Positions 34,167-42,228 of a DNA stretch of 64,000 bases are shown piece after piece. The position numbers were made by a program, and so were the translations under genes. A model generated the notes under the pieces. The model saw nothing but the letters and a program-made list of their open reading frames with translations, ran no database searches and was not told the DNA's origin. Numbering within the stretch: the stretch's first letter is position 1; each line of letters opens with the position of its first letter. Location of the stretch: NCBI GenBank assembly GCA_963769905.1, contig CAVYNG010000002.1, positions 1,116,001-1,180,000 of the forward strand, written 5' to 3'. The stretch comes from Bog-756 sp963769905. Lineage in GTDB: Bacteria; Actinomycetota; Acidimicrobiia; Acidimicrobiales; RAAP-2.

Positions 34167-34961
34167 TCATCTCCCGCGATCGTCGGCGGCCACGTCCGGC
34201 GGGATCCAAGACGGCGGTCGCTTCTCCATGAAGGCGCGCATCCCCTCGCGGGGCTCGGGCGAGTGTTCGAGGTCCCAGAACATCGTCCGGTAGTCGACCA
34301 GCCCGTAGCGCTCGTTGAGCATGCGCTTCACCTGCCCCCGCGCGGCGGGCGCGGTCCGCAGCACCTGGTGGGCGGCCTCGAGCGCGGCGGGGAGGAGGTC
34401 CTCGTGGGGGACGACCCGCGAGACGAGCCCGATGCGCTGTGCCTCCTCCGCGCCGAACCTCCGGGCGGAGAAGAGCAGGTCGCGCGCCACGGCGATCCCG
34501 ACGTGGGCGGGTAGGGCCGCCGCGTAGGTCGCGTCGGTGATCCCCCGGAGGAGCTCGGGGACCCGGAAGGTCGCCCGGTCGCTCACGACCGCGATGTCGG
34601 CCATCATCGCGACAAGGAGGCCTCCGGCCTGGCAGATGCCGTTGACTGCCGCGACGACCGGGGCGTTGCTGTCGCGGATGGCGAGGAAGGGGAGCACATC
34701 CTCGCCGATGGCATCGGGGATGGACTCACCCGGCTCGGAGCGTCCGCCGAGGTCGCCGCCCGGCGAGAAGACATCGCCGACACCGGTGATCACCAGGGAA
34801 GCGAGGTTCGGGTCCGAATTGACCAGCCGCACCGCCCGCTTGAGCCCGAAGTACATGGCGGGAGTGAACGCGTTCCTCGCGTCGGGTCGGTCGATGGTGC
34901 ACCAGGCGACCGAACCCTCGGTCTCCAGCCGGAGACACGGAGTGCCGAGGTCGTGGCTCAT
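34167..34961 (-). CDS. Enoyl-CoA hydratase/isomerase family protein
   Basis: A 264-residue crotonase. VAWCTIDRPDARNAFTPAMY starts the fold, the oxyanion loop is GDVFSPGGDLGGR, and the second loop is NGICQAGGLLVAMMADIAVV. The first catalytic glutamate position is a leucine (AGGLLV) but the second is kept (RVPELLRGITDA), the pattern of several isomerases and single-glutamate crotonases. It is not a close copy of its neighbour at 34993. The ATG at 34961 lies 31 bp after that gene, and the two are surely in one operon with the amidohydrolase and thiolase upstream. The reaction is probably double-bond hydration or shift in a CoA ester. Confidence 0.9.
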   Translation of the reverse strand: MSHDLGTPCLRLETEGSVAWCTIDRPDARNAFTPAMYFGLKRAVRLVNSDPNLASLVITGVGDVFSPGGDLGGRSEPGESIPDAIGEDVLPFLAIRDSNAPVVAAVNGICQAGGLLVAMMADIAVVSDRATFRVPELLRGITDATYAAALPAHVGIAVARDLLFSARRFGAEEAQRIGLVSRVVPHEDLLPAALEAAHQVLRTAPAARGQVKRMLNERYGLVDYRTMFWDLEHSPEPREGMRAFMEKRPPSWIPPDVAADDRGR

Positions 34962-34992
34962 CGCGCCGCCCGTCGGGCTCTGTCCGACTCGG

Positions 34993-35802
34993 TCAGGCGT
35001 TCTTCCAAGCGGGGGCGCGCTTCTCGGCGAAGGCCCTCGGACCCTCGATTGCGTCCTCGCTCGAGAAGACTTCCTTCGAGATCGCGGTCTCGATGCGGTA
35101 GGCGTCCTTCATGTCCACCGCGAGGCCCCGCAGCACCGATTCCTTGGTCTTGCGGACCGCGAAGGGGCCGTTGGCGGCGATCCGCCGCGCGTAGTCGTAG
35201 GCGCGGTCCATCAACTGGGCCGGTGGGCAGACCTCGTTGACCAGACCCATGTGGAAGACGCGCTCGGCGGACACGCGATCCGCGCACAGCAGCAGCTCCA
35301 TCGCGGCGGGGAAGGGGACTTGGCGGGGCAGCCGCACCGTGGTGCCGCCGCCCGCGAAGAGGCCCCGCTTGGGCTCCATCACCCCGAAGGTCGCGGTGTC
35401 GGCCGCCACCCGGAGGTCGCACCCGCCGAGCATCTCCATGCCGCCGGCGACGCAGGTCCCGTTGACCGCCGCGACGATCGGCTTGTAGAGCTCGACGTTG
35501 CGGAGCACCGCCTTCACCCCGTCGTCGAGCCGGTAGCCGTCGATCTCGGCCACCCCGTCCTCTTGCATCTGGACCTGCAACTTGGTGACCTGGGGGATGT
35601 AGGTCTTCAAGTCGGCCCCGACGCAGAAGTCCGGACCGACCCCGGTGACGACGGCAACCCAGGCATCGTCCTCGTCGCCGAACCGCTCCCAGGCCCCCCG
35701 CAACTGCGCGAAGTGCTCCATGTCCAGCGAATTGCGGGCTTCGGGCCGGTCGATGGTGATCAGGACGATGTGGTCGTCCTGCTGCTCGTAGTGGATGGGC
35801 AT
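34993..35802 (-). CDS. Enoyl-CoA hydratase
   Basis: A 269-residue crotonase with both hydratase glutamates: AGGMEMLGGCDLRVA and GVMEPKRGLFAGGGTT. The first oxyanion loop is GPDFCVGADLKTYIPQ, and the middle insertion with DGYRLDDGVKAVLRN is typical of longer members. This makes it the more likely true hydratase of the two neighbouring crotonases. ATG 35802 begins MPIHYEQQDDHIVLITIDRP; a long in-frame extension upstream runs through the amidohydrolase gene in the wrong frame and is rejected. It begins 20 bp after the amidohydrolase stop codon on the same strand. Confidence 0.93.
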   Translation of the reverse strand: MPIHYEQQDDHIVLITIDRPEARNSLDMEHFAQLRGAWERFGDEDDAWVAVVTGVGPDFCVGADLKTYIPQVTKLQVQMQEDGVAEIDGYRLDDGVKAVLRNVELYKPIVAAVNGTCVAGGMEMLGGCDLRVAADTATFGVMEPKRGLFAGGGTTVRLPRQVPFPAAMELLLCADRVSAERVFHMGLVNEVCPPAQLMDRAYDYARRIAANGPFAVRKTKESVLRGLAVDMKDAYRIETAISKEVFSSEDAIEGPRAFAEKRAPAWKNA

Positions 35803-35822
35803 CGTCGAGGGCGTGGCTGCGC

Positions 35823-37127
35823 CTACGCGTCGTCGTCGCTCGAGCTGAAGGCCCGGCTCACCACCCCGAGGTCCACGAGCCCCTCGACGCGGTCGCGCTT
35901 GTGCTTGAGCCGCGAGACCTGCGCGGTGTCGACGTCGGTCGCCTCGGCCCGCAGCGCGGCCACCGTGCACTTCTCTCTCGGGCGCAACGAGTAGGGGTCG
36001 TAGCGGAAGTGACGCATGGCGTTGGCGTGGGTGATCTTGTCGATCTGCGCGTCGTCCACGTCGGCGAGGTACTTCATCGCGGCTTCCGGCGACTGGGGCC
36101 AGGTCGAGTCGGAGTGCGGATAGTCGCACTCCCAGGTGATGTTGTCGACGTTGAGGAAGTCGCGGCTGGCGATCCCGAAGGCATCGTCGATGAAGCAGGT
36201 GATGATCCGCTCCTTGAACAGCTGGCTCGGGAGCATGTCGCCGAAGTCCTGTCCGGTCCATGCGTGATGGTGCTGGTACACGTAGTCGATGCGCTCGAGA
36301 GCGTAGGGGATCCATCCGATGCCGCCTTCGGAGAGCGCGATGCGGAGGTCCTGGTACTTGCGCAGCACCGGCGACCAGATCAGGTCGGCCGCCGCTTGGA
36401 CCATGTTCATCGGCTGGAGGCTGATCATCACGTCGATGGGGGCGTCCATCGAGGTGATCACCAGCTCGGAGGAGGACCCGAGGTGCATGCAGACGACCGT
36501 TCCCTCGTCCGAGCACGCGCTCCAGAAGGGATCCCAGTGGTCGGTGTGGATCGACGGCCAGCCGAGCTTGGAGGGGTTCTCCGAAAACGTGACCGCGTGG
36601 CATCCGAGCCCGGCCATGCGGCGGACCTCTGCCGCAGCGAGCTCGGGGTCCCACAACACCGGAATCGAGAGGGGGATGAAGCGGCCGGGCTCGGCGCCGC
36701 ACCAGCCGTCGACGTGCCAGTCGTTGTAGGCCTTCACCATGGCGAGGGCCTCCTCGGCGTCGCTCGCGGCGGCACGGGCGAAGAGCTGACCGCAGAACTG
36801 GGGGAACGAGGGGAAGCACATCGAGCCGAGCACCCCGTTCGCGCTCATGTCGCGAACCCGCTCGTGCACGTCGTAGCAACCGGGCCGCATCTCGTCGAGG
36901 GAGGTCGGTTCGATGCCGTACTCGTCGGGCGGGCGTCCGACCACGGCGTTCAGACCCACGTTCGGGATCTCGCTGTCGCGGTAGCGCCACACGTCGGTGC
37001 CGTCGTCCTTGCGCACAAGAGTCGGCGCGCGGTCCTGGTACCGGGCGGGCAGGCGGCCGTCGAACATGCCGGGCGGTTCGACCACGTGGTCGTCGACGCT
37101 GACCAGAATGAGATCCTCGGTCCTCAC
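35823..37127 (-). CDS. Metal-dependent TIM-barrel amidohydrolase (amidohydrolase_2 type)
   Basis: A 434-residue paralogue of the amidohydrolase at 14280. Shared segments include LVSVDDHVVEPPGMFDGRLP, DEMRPGCYDVHERVRDM, MCFPSFPQF, ALSEGGIGWIPYALERIDY and WECDYPHSDSTWPQSPE, the last with metal-binding residues. Family members cleave C-C or C-N bonds or decarboxylate. GTG 37127 has GAGAGGTGAGG just upstream. It is followed by two crotonases and preceded by the thiolase, so it acts beside beta-oxidation-type enzymes; a hydrolytic ring cleavage is a fair inference but untested. Retention of one copy in each island suggests that two related substrates or two steps are handled. Confidence 0.88.
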   Translation of the reverse strand: MRTEDLILVSVDDHVVEPPGMFDGRLPARYQDRAPTLVRKDDGTDVWRYRDSEIPNVGLNAVVGRPPDEYGIEPTSLDEMRPGCYDVHERVRDMSANGVLGSMCFPSFPQFCGQLFARAAASDAEEALAMVKAYNDWHVDGWCGAEPGRFIPLSIPVLWDPELAAAEVRRMAGLGCHAVTFSENPSKLGWPSIHTDHWDPFWSACSDEGTVVCMHLGSSSELVITSMDAPIDVMISLQPMNMVQAAADLIWSPVLRKYQDLRIALSEGGIGWIPYALERIDYVYQHHHAWTGQDFGDMLPSQLFKERIITCFIDDAFGIASRDFLNVDNITWECDYPHSDSTWPQSPEAAMKYLADVDDAQIDKITHANAMRHFRYDPYSLRPREKCTVAALRAEATDVDTAQVSRLKHKRDRVEGLVDLGVVSRAFSSSDDDA

Positions 37128-37208
37128 TGCCTCACCTCTCGGTCCATCTCGGAGTCCTTGCCGATGATACGCCGCCGGTGCCCGCGCCGTGCCCGGCGAC
37201 GCCGCCGG

Positions 37209-38630
37209 TCATCGACCGGCGGTCGTGGCGCCCTTCTCGCCGGTGGCGAGGCTCACCTGTTCGCCGGCGAGCTCGACCCCGTCGGGGACCGCCTCTTCGA
37301 GACGTGCGTAACAACGCGATCCGTCGGGCAGGTCGCAGATCAAGGCGGTCCAGTCGGGGCCTTCCCTTCCGTACGTGGTCGAGAAGGTCGCGATCCGTGC
37401 GAGGCCTTCGGGGTGGGTGGTCACCGGTACCTCGGGTGGAGTCGTCGTGGTGCGAGCGACCGACGTCGCGCCCGGCGTCGTCGACCAGAGTGACGCCGCG
37501 TGGCCGGCCATGTGCATGCTCACCCCGGTCACCAGTCCGAACGAGCCGGGATCGTGGCGGAGCACCTCGGTCATCGCGGCGAGGGCGTGGGTCGTGTAGT
37601 TGCTGCCCGGACCGCCGTGGTACGGCAGCCCACCGGTCACCGTGAGCGGGCGCGGCTCGCGGAGGCCCAGCGCGTCGGAGGCGAACGCCAGGGAGCTGCC
37701 GAAGCACGAGTAGAGGTCGAGATGGTCCACGCCGTCGGTGGTCCTGCCGCCGAGCGCGGCGCGGGTCGCCGCCTCCATCGCCGGCGCGTGCCAGAGCTCC
37801 GGCCGCGCCGCCATCCCGAACGGTTCGTCCGCCGAGCCGAAGCCGCGCAGGTAGACCCGGCGGTCGGCGGGCACCCCGAGTGCATCGGCGCGGGCATGGG
37901 TGGCCAGCAGAACCGTGGCGGCCATGTCGACGTCCATGAACGCGGTCATCAGCTTGGTGTACGGGGTGGCCACCATACGATTGGCGGCAGTCACCTCGAC
38001 GATCTCCGGGGCGTCGTGCCGGACCGGGAACCAGGCGTGCCCGGGCTGCGCCGCGGCCACCTCGGAGAGAGGGGCCAGCAGCTGACCGAGCTCCTTTCGG
38101 TGCTCGTCGAGGTCGCGGCCGAGGTGGACGCGCCGTGCCGTGTCGAGGAGGGCGAAGGTCAGGTAGGCCTGGAAGATGCCGTTGGCCGCCTCGGCGCGGT
38201 CGATGGTGATGGGGAAGCGCCCGGCCTTCTCGGGCGGGTACGACCAGGCGGGATCCGCCAGGCGCTTCCGGGTGGCGAGCGCCTCGCCCCCGATGACCAG
38301 CGCCAGGTCGAGATCCCCCGTCGCCATCGACGTCGCCGCGTCGGCGACGAGGGTGAGGGGCACCGAGCCGCCGATCCCCGAGTAACGGCGGTGTGCCGGG
38401 TCGGCGCCGAGCCTTTCGGCGAGGCGGAGGCACGCGTCGTCGTACTCCCACGCCTGGCAGTAGACGACCTGGACGCTCTCGAGATCGCGGAGCGCGCCGG
38501 GAGCTCCGGCGTCGGCAGCCGCTTCGCGGGCGACCTGCTCCCACATGTCGAGCGGCTCGGGTGCGGGCTGGTCCCGCCAGGTGCGCCGTGCCGCGCCGAC
38601 GATGCAGACGGCTCTCGGATCGATCGGCAC
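37209..38630 (-). CDS. Thiolase-family protein with C-terminal OB-like domain
   Basis: A 473-residue thiolase-fold protein. It begins VCIVGAARRTWRDQPAPEPL and includes VYCQAWEYDDACLRLAERLG, where ordinary thiolases have the nucleophilic cysteine region, then LVIGGEALATRKR, DLYSCFGSSLAFASDALGL, and GGLPYHGGPGSNYTTHALA with the conserved histidine. Residues after about 385 (TTTTPPEVPVTTH to the end) form a small extra domain like that of type-1 thiolase-like proteins. It resembles acetyl-CoA acetyltransferase-like proteins of actinobacterial lipid catabolism. The GTG at 38630 lies one base after the TGA of the upstream dehydrogenase, so the two are coupled. It probably performs or assists chain shortening. 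Confidence 0.87.
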   Translation of the reverse strand: MPIDPRAVCIVGAARRTWRDQPAPEPLDMWEQVAREAAADAGAPGALRDLESVQVVYCQAWEYDDACLRLAERLGADPAHRRYSGIGGSVPLTLVADAATSMATGDLDLALVIGGEALATRKRLADPAWSYPPEKAGRFPITIDRAEAANGIFQAYLTFALLDTARRVHLGRDLDEHRKELGQLLAPLSEVAAAQPGHAWFPVRHDAPEIVEVTAANRMVATPYTKLMTAFMDVDMAATVLLATHARADALGVPADRRVYLRGFGSADEPFGMAARPELWHAPAMEAATRAALGGRTTDGVDHLDLYSCFGSSLAFASDALGLREPRPLTVTGGLPYHGGPGSNYTTHALAAMTEVLRHDPGSFGLVTGVSMHMAGHAASLWSTTPGATSVARTTTTPPEVPVTTHPEGLARIATFSTTYGREGPDWTALICDLPDGSRCYARLEEAVPDGVELAGEQVSLATGEKGATTAGR

Positions 38631-38631
38631 C

Positions 38632-39844
38632 TCAGGAGAGTCGGGCCTGGCCGGGGAGCTTGATGGCCCGGTCGGCGATGATGTTCTTCTGCACCTCGGT
38701 CGAGCCGCCTCCGATGGTGCTGTACCGCTGGAAGGCGTAGAGGCGGGTCCACTTGCCTCGGTCGACCGAGTCGGGACCGCCCCGGGCGAGAAGGCCGGCC
38801 GGCCCGAGCAGGTCGACTGCCAACGCGGCGAGGGTCTGGGCGAGGGTCGACCACTGGAGCTTGGCGAAGGGCACCTCGGGCCAGTTCTTCTCACCCTTGA
38901 TGATCTTGCTCAACGCGCGCGAGCGCGAGAAGCCGGGCAAGCTCGATTTCGGTCCAGGCATGCGCGAGCCGGTCGCGGAGTGCGGGGTCTTCGAGCGCTC
39001 CCGGGTTGACCGAGCGGGCAGCAGTGACCATCGCCCGCAAGTCGGCCGCCAAAATCGAGATCTGTCCGGCGATGCCCACCCGCTCGTTGGCGAGGGTGCC
39101 CATCGCCACCATCCACCCCTCGCCCTCACCGCCGAGCCGGCTGTCGATTGGCAGTGACGCATCGCTGAAGAACACCTCGTTGAACATCTCCTCGCCGGAC
39201 ATGTCGCGGATCGGTCTCGTCTCGATCCCCGGCGTCTGCATGTCGACGATGAAAGCGGTGATCCCCTCGTGCTTGGCCCCACGTTCGATGGCGGTCGGGT
39301 CGGTGCGGAGCAGAAAGAGGCCCCAACGGGCGAGGTGCGCGGTCGAGATCCAGATCTTCTGCCCGTTGACGACGTAGTGATCTCCGTCGCGGATCGCGGT
39401 GGTTCGAAGATTGGCGAGGTCGTTGCCGGCGTCGGGCTCCGAGAAGCCCTGGCACCAGTGCTCGTTGGCCTCGAGTATCGAGGGGAGCCAGCGCGCCTTT
39501 TGCTCCTCGGTGCCCCAGGCGATGAGCATCGGACCGATCTGCCAGAGACCGTTCGGGTTGAACAGTCCCGGTGTGCGGTACTCGGCCATCACCTCCGAGT
39601 AGATGATCCGCTGCATCGCGGTGGCCGCACGGCCGCCGTACTCGACCGGCCAGTGGACCGCGGCCCATCGTCCGGTGTGCAGCAGCCGCTGCCAGGCCGC
39701 GCGGCGCTGCGTCGACTTCTCGCCGGTGATCGAGGCCTCGTCCGAGAGCTCCTCGCTCGCGAGGAAAGGCGGCAGTTGCTCGTCGAGCCAGGCGCGCAGT
39801 TCGTCGCGAAAGGCTTCGTCTTCGGAGGCAAGTGCGAAATCCAC
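38632..39844 (-). pseudogene. Acyl-CoA dehydrogenase, one frameshift near residue 309
   Basis: The N-terminal 309 residues (MDFALASEDEAFRDELRAWL through GFSEPDAGNDLANLR to AHAWTEIELARLLALAR) read from GTG 39844. The remaining 95 (ALSKIIKGEKNWPEVPFAKL to STIGGGSTEVQKNIIADR) continue in another frame. The switch is at the run CGCGCGCG at 38914-38921; total length is 3n+1, so adding one GC or removing one base gives about 404 residues. GGGSTEVQKN lacks the usual catalytic glutamate, as in subunits of heteromeric dehydrogenases; the partner is probably the divergent gene at 39917. A sequencing slip or very recent mutation is more likely than decay. TAGCCT lies 8 nt before the start. Confidence 0.85.
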
Positions 39845-39852
39845 GACTCCGG

Positions 39853-39878
39853 AGGCTAGTGCGAGCGGCGTCTACACT
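39853..39878. promoter_or_regulatory. Divergent -10 boxes between two acyl-CoA dehydrogenases
   Basis: Minus strand TAGCCT at 39858-39853 ends 8 nt before the GTG at 39844, a leaderless arrangement. Plus strand TACACT at 39873-39878 lies 38 nt before the GTG at 39917. Both boxes fit TANNNT in a 72-bp gap. No -35 elements stand out, so confidence is limited. Shared control would keep the two dehydrogenase subunits in balance. Confidence 0.35.
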
Positions 39879-39916
39879 GTCGCCGACATCGGGGACCGAC
39901 GTTCCGGGGGTACGCA

Positions 39917-40996
39917 GTGGACTTCACATTCGACGCGGAACAACTCGCGCTCCAAGACGTCGCGCGCCAGGCGATGGGCGACGTCACCGGCGACACCCTG
40001 CGGGCACTCGCCGACGACCCGGTGGGGTTCTCGCCCGAGCTGTGGGAGCGCCTGGTCGCCCTCGGCTGGACCGGGATGCTCGTGCCGGGCGAAGGTGCCG
40101 GGCTGCTCGAGATGTGCATCGTGCTCGAGCAGATGGGCAGGGTGCCGCTGCCGGGCCCGTTCTTCTCCTCTTCGGTCATGGCCACCCGAGCCGCGGCGGC
40201 CCTCGGTGTCGACGACCTCCTGGCGGGGTCGGCGTCGGGAGGCCGACGGGGGACGGTCGCGTTGCACGAAGAGGGCAACGGCCACCCCCTCGGGACCGTG
40301 CGCGCCCGGGCCCGCCGCAAGGGTGCCGGATGGGTGGTGACCGGTACCAAGCCGATCGTCGTGGACGGGCACAACGCCGACTGGGCCATCGTGGTGGCGC
40401 TCGCCGAGGAGGGCGTCCGCTCGTTCCTGCTCGAGGCCCCGCGGGGCGAGGTCGTCCCGTCGCTCGACCCGACCCGCAAGCTCGCTCGTCTGGTCCTCGA
40501 CGAGGAGCCGGCCGAGCCGATCGGCCCTTCGGGGGACCAGGCGGCCCTCTGGCGCGAAGTCCTCGACGACGTCGCCGTCGGACTGGCGGCGGAGCTGGTC
40601 GGTGTGTCGGACCGGGCGCTCGAGGAAGCTGTCGAGTACGCGAAGGCGCGGGTGGTGTTCGACCGCCCGATCGCCTCCTTCCAGTCGGTCAAACACCGGA
40701 TCGTCGACATGTACCACTCCCTCGAGATGGCGCGGGCCGGGGTGCACTTCGCGGCGTGGGCCGCCGACACCGACGCGCCCGAGCGCGCGAGGGCGGCTGC
40801 GATGGCGGCCGGCTATGCCACCGAGGCCGCGGTGCGGGTGACCGGAGACAACATCCAGGTCCACGGGGGCGTGGGCTTCACCTGGGCCAACGACGCGCAC
40901 TTCCTCTTCAAGCGCGCGAAGCAGAACGAGGTCCTCATGGGCGGTTCCGGCCAGCAGTTCGAGCACCTGGCCGGCATGCTGGTCGACCGGGTCTGA
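39917..40996 (+). CDS. Acyl-CoA dehydrogenase, likely partner subunit
   Basis: A 359-residue acyl-CoA dehydrogenase of the shorter type. MDFTFDAEQLALQDVARQAM is the usual N-terminus, and the C-terminal bundle has FDRPIASFQSVKHRIVDMYH and the diagnostic QVHGGVGFTWANDAHFLFKR. The central flavin strand is shortened, with GAGWVVTGTKPIVVDG, as in small subunits of alpha2beta2 dehydrogenases such as those acting on steroid side chains. It starts 72 bp from the divergent dehydrogenase at 39844, and the two probably form one enzyme. The LLM flavoprotein follows one base after its stop codon. The start is GTG 39917. Confidence 0.92.
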   Translation: MDFTFDAEQLALQDVARQAMGDVTGDTLRALADDPVGFSPELWERLVALGWTGMLVPGEGAGLLEMCIVLEQMGRVPLPGPFFSSSVMATRAAAALGVDDLLAGSASGGRRGTVALHEEGNGHPLGTVRARARRKGAGWVVTGTKPIVVDGHNADWAIVVALAEEGVRSFLLEAPRGEVVPSLDPTRKLARLVLDEEPAEPIGPSGDQAALWREVLDDVAVGLAAELVGVSDRALEEAVEYAKARVVFDRPIASFQSVKHRIVDMYHSLEMARAGVHFAAWAADTDAPERARAAAMAAGYATEAAVRVTGDNIQVHGGVGFTWANDAHFLFKRAKQNEVLMGGSGQQFEHLAGMLVDRV

Positions 40997-40997
40997 G

Positions 40998-41933
40998 ATG
41001 ACCGAGGGGTCGGCGGCGGCGCCTCCGCCCGCCGGATCGGCACCCGCCGACGGCGGCCTCGGGTTCCATCTTTTTCTTCCGCAGATGCGACTCGATCCGG
41101 CCGCGCTCGTGGCGCGGGCCCGATCGGCGGAGGCAGCCGGTTTCGCCGGTATGGCGCTCATGGACCACCTCGCTCCGCCCGGCGCGACCGACCAGCCGAT
41201 GTACGAGGCCTTCACCGCGGCCACCTGGCTGGCAGCGGTCACCGACCGGTTGCGCCTCGGCCACCTGGTCCTCTGCGACGCCATGCGGCACCCGGCCGTA
41301 CTCGCCCGGCAAGCGGTGACCCTCGACCACCTCTCGGGAGGTCGTTTCGAGCTCGGCATCGGCTCGGGATCCGTGCCCGGTGAGCTCGACGCGTTCGGTG
41401 TCGGGGACCCCGGGGGCCGCGAGCGGCTCGAGCGGCTGCGCGAGACCCTCGAGCTGATCACTGCGTTCTGGACCGGAGAGCCTGTCCACCACCGGGGCCG
41501 TCACTTCGTGGTCGACAACGCGCGCCAGCTACCGGTTCCGCTCGGTCGGATCCCGATCCTCGTCGGGGGTACCGGCCCGAGGACCATGGAGCTCGTCGCC
41601 CGATTCGCCGACTGGTGGAACGTGCCGTTCAATCAGCTGGAGCTGCTCGACGAGAAGCGCGGACACGCGGGCACGGCACAGGTGTCGGTGCAGTTGCTCG
41701 TGAGCCTCGTCACCGACGAGGGTCGGCGCGAGGAGGTCCTCGAGACCGCCGCACGCCGCTTCGGCCGGATGGGCGAGGCCGGACACCTCGCCGGTGCCGC
41801 TCAGGAGCTCGTCCCGAAACTTGCTGCGTTGCGCGAACAGGGCGTCGAGAGGGTCTACGCGTGGTTCACCGATTTCGCGCACCCGGACACGCTCGAGGCG
41901 TTCGGCCGTGACGTGATCGGCGCGATGCGCTGA
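40998..41933 (+). CDS. LLM-class F420-dependent-type oxidoreductase
   Basis: A 311-residue luciferase-like TIM-barrel protein. FHLFLPQMRLDPAALVARAR, MALMDHLAPPGATDQPMYEA, RLRLGHLVLCDAMRHPAVLA and LARQAVTLDHLSGGRFELGI are hallmarks of the F420-dependent branch, followed by FWTGEPVHHRGRHFVVDNAR and PILVGGTGPRTMELVARFAD. The start ATG 40998 comes one base after the dehydrogenase stop, so the two are translationally linked. The first 17 residues are an Ala/Pro-rich tail. It differs from the LLM protein at 32732, which is of another subgroup, so the island encodes two distinct flavin or F420 steps. The substrate is not predictable. Confidence 0.92.
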   Translation: MTEGSAAAPPPAGSAPADGGLGFHLFLPQMRLDPAALVARARSAEAAGFAGMALMDHLAPPGATDQPMYEAFTAATWLAAVTDRLRLGHLVLCDAMRHPAVLARQAVTLDHLSGGRFELGIGSGSVPGELDAFGVGDPGGRERLERLRETLELITAFWTGEPVHHRGRHFVVDNARQLPVPLGRIPILVGGTGPRTMELVARFADWWNVPFNQLELLDEKRGHAGTAQVSVQLLVSLVTDEGRREEVLETAARRFGRMGEAGHLAGAAQELVPKLAALREQGVERVYAWFTDFAHPDTLEAFGRDVIGAMR

Positions 41934-42123
41934 GGGCTGGGGCGCGGTCCACGCGCTCGAACCCGAATTGCCATGACGATGGATCGGGCCAATGGACGCG
42001 GTCGAAGCGATCAAGCAACTGAAGGCCGGTACGACGATCAGGGACCGGCGAGACGGTCCCGTGGATCCGTTCGATCTCCGGTCGGTCACGGGTGGCCGCC
42101 GGAATCGCGGGAGTGGGGGCCAC

Positions 42124-42129
42124 TACACT
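42124..42129 (+). promoter_or_regulatory. Leaderless -10 box before the 30-codon leader ORF
   Basis: TACACT fits TANNNT and ends 6 nt before ATG 42136. The message would begin with the start codon of the short ORF, and the membrane-protein gene would be translated from the same transcript. The gap 41934-42123 holds nothing else recognised. Confidence 0.5.
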
Positions 42130-42135
42130 TCGCCG

Positions 42136-42228
42136 ATGCGATCCGAAGGAACCGGAATGCAGGTTCCCGTGTTCTCGATTTCAGTGGCAGGCAACGTTGC
42201 CAGCCACCACACGGTGGGGGGAGTGTGA
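42136..42228 (+). CDS. 30-codon leader ORF coupled to membrane-protein gene
   Basis: A short ORF of 30 codons beginning MRSEGTGMQVPVFSISV. It starts 6 nt after a TANNNT -10 box, and its TGA overlaps the GTG of the next gene as GTGA at 42225-42228, the same coupling used by real gene pairs in this window. I see no family and no membrane segment. It is best read as a leader that brings ribosomes to the large membrane-protein gene. It could also be a chance ORF, but the pairing of a promoter box at one end with an exact overlap at the other makes that less likely. Confidence 0.5.
   Translation: MRSEGTGMQVPVFSISVAGNVASHHTVGGV

Noticed and set aside
37128..37208. A hairpin or terminator between the thiolase and the amidohydrolase genes
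   Set aside because: The sequence has CGCCGG/CCGGCG pairs and direct repeats but only six paired bases in any single stem, which is expected by chance at this GC content.
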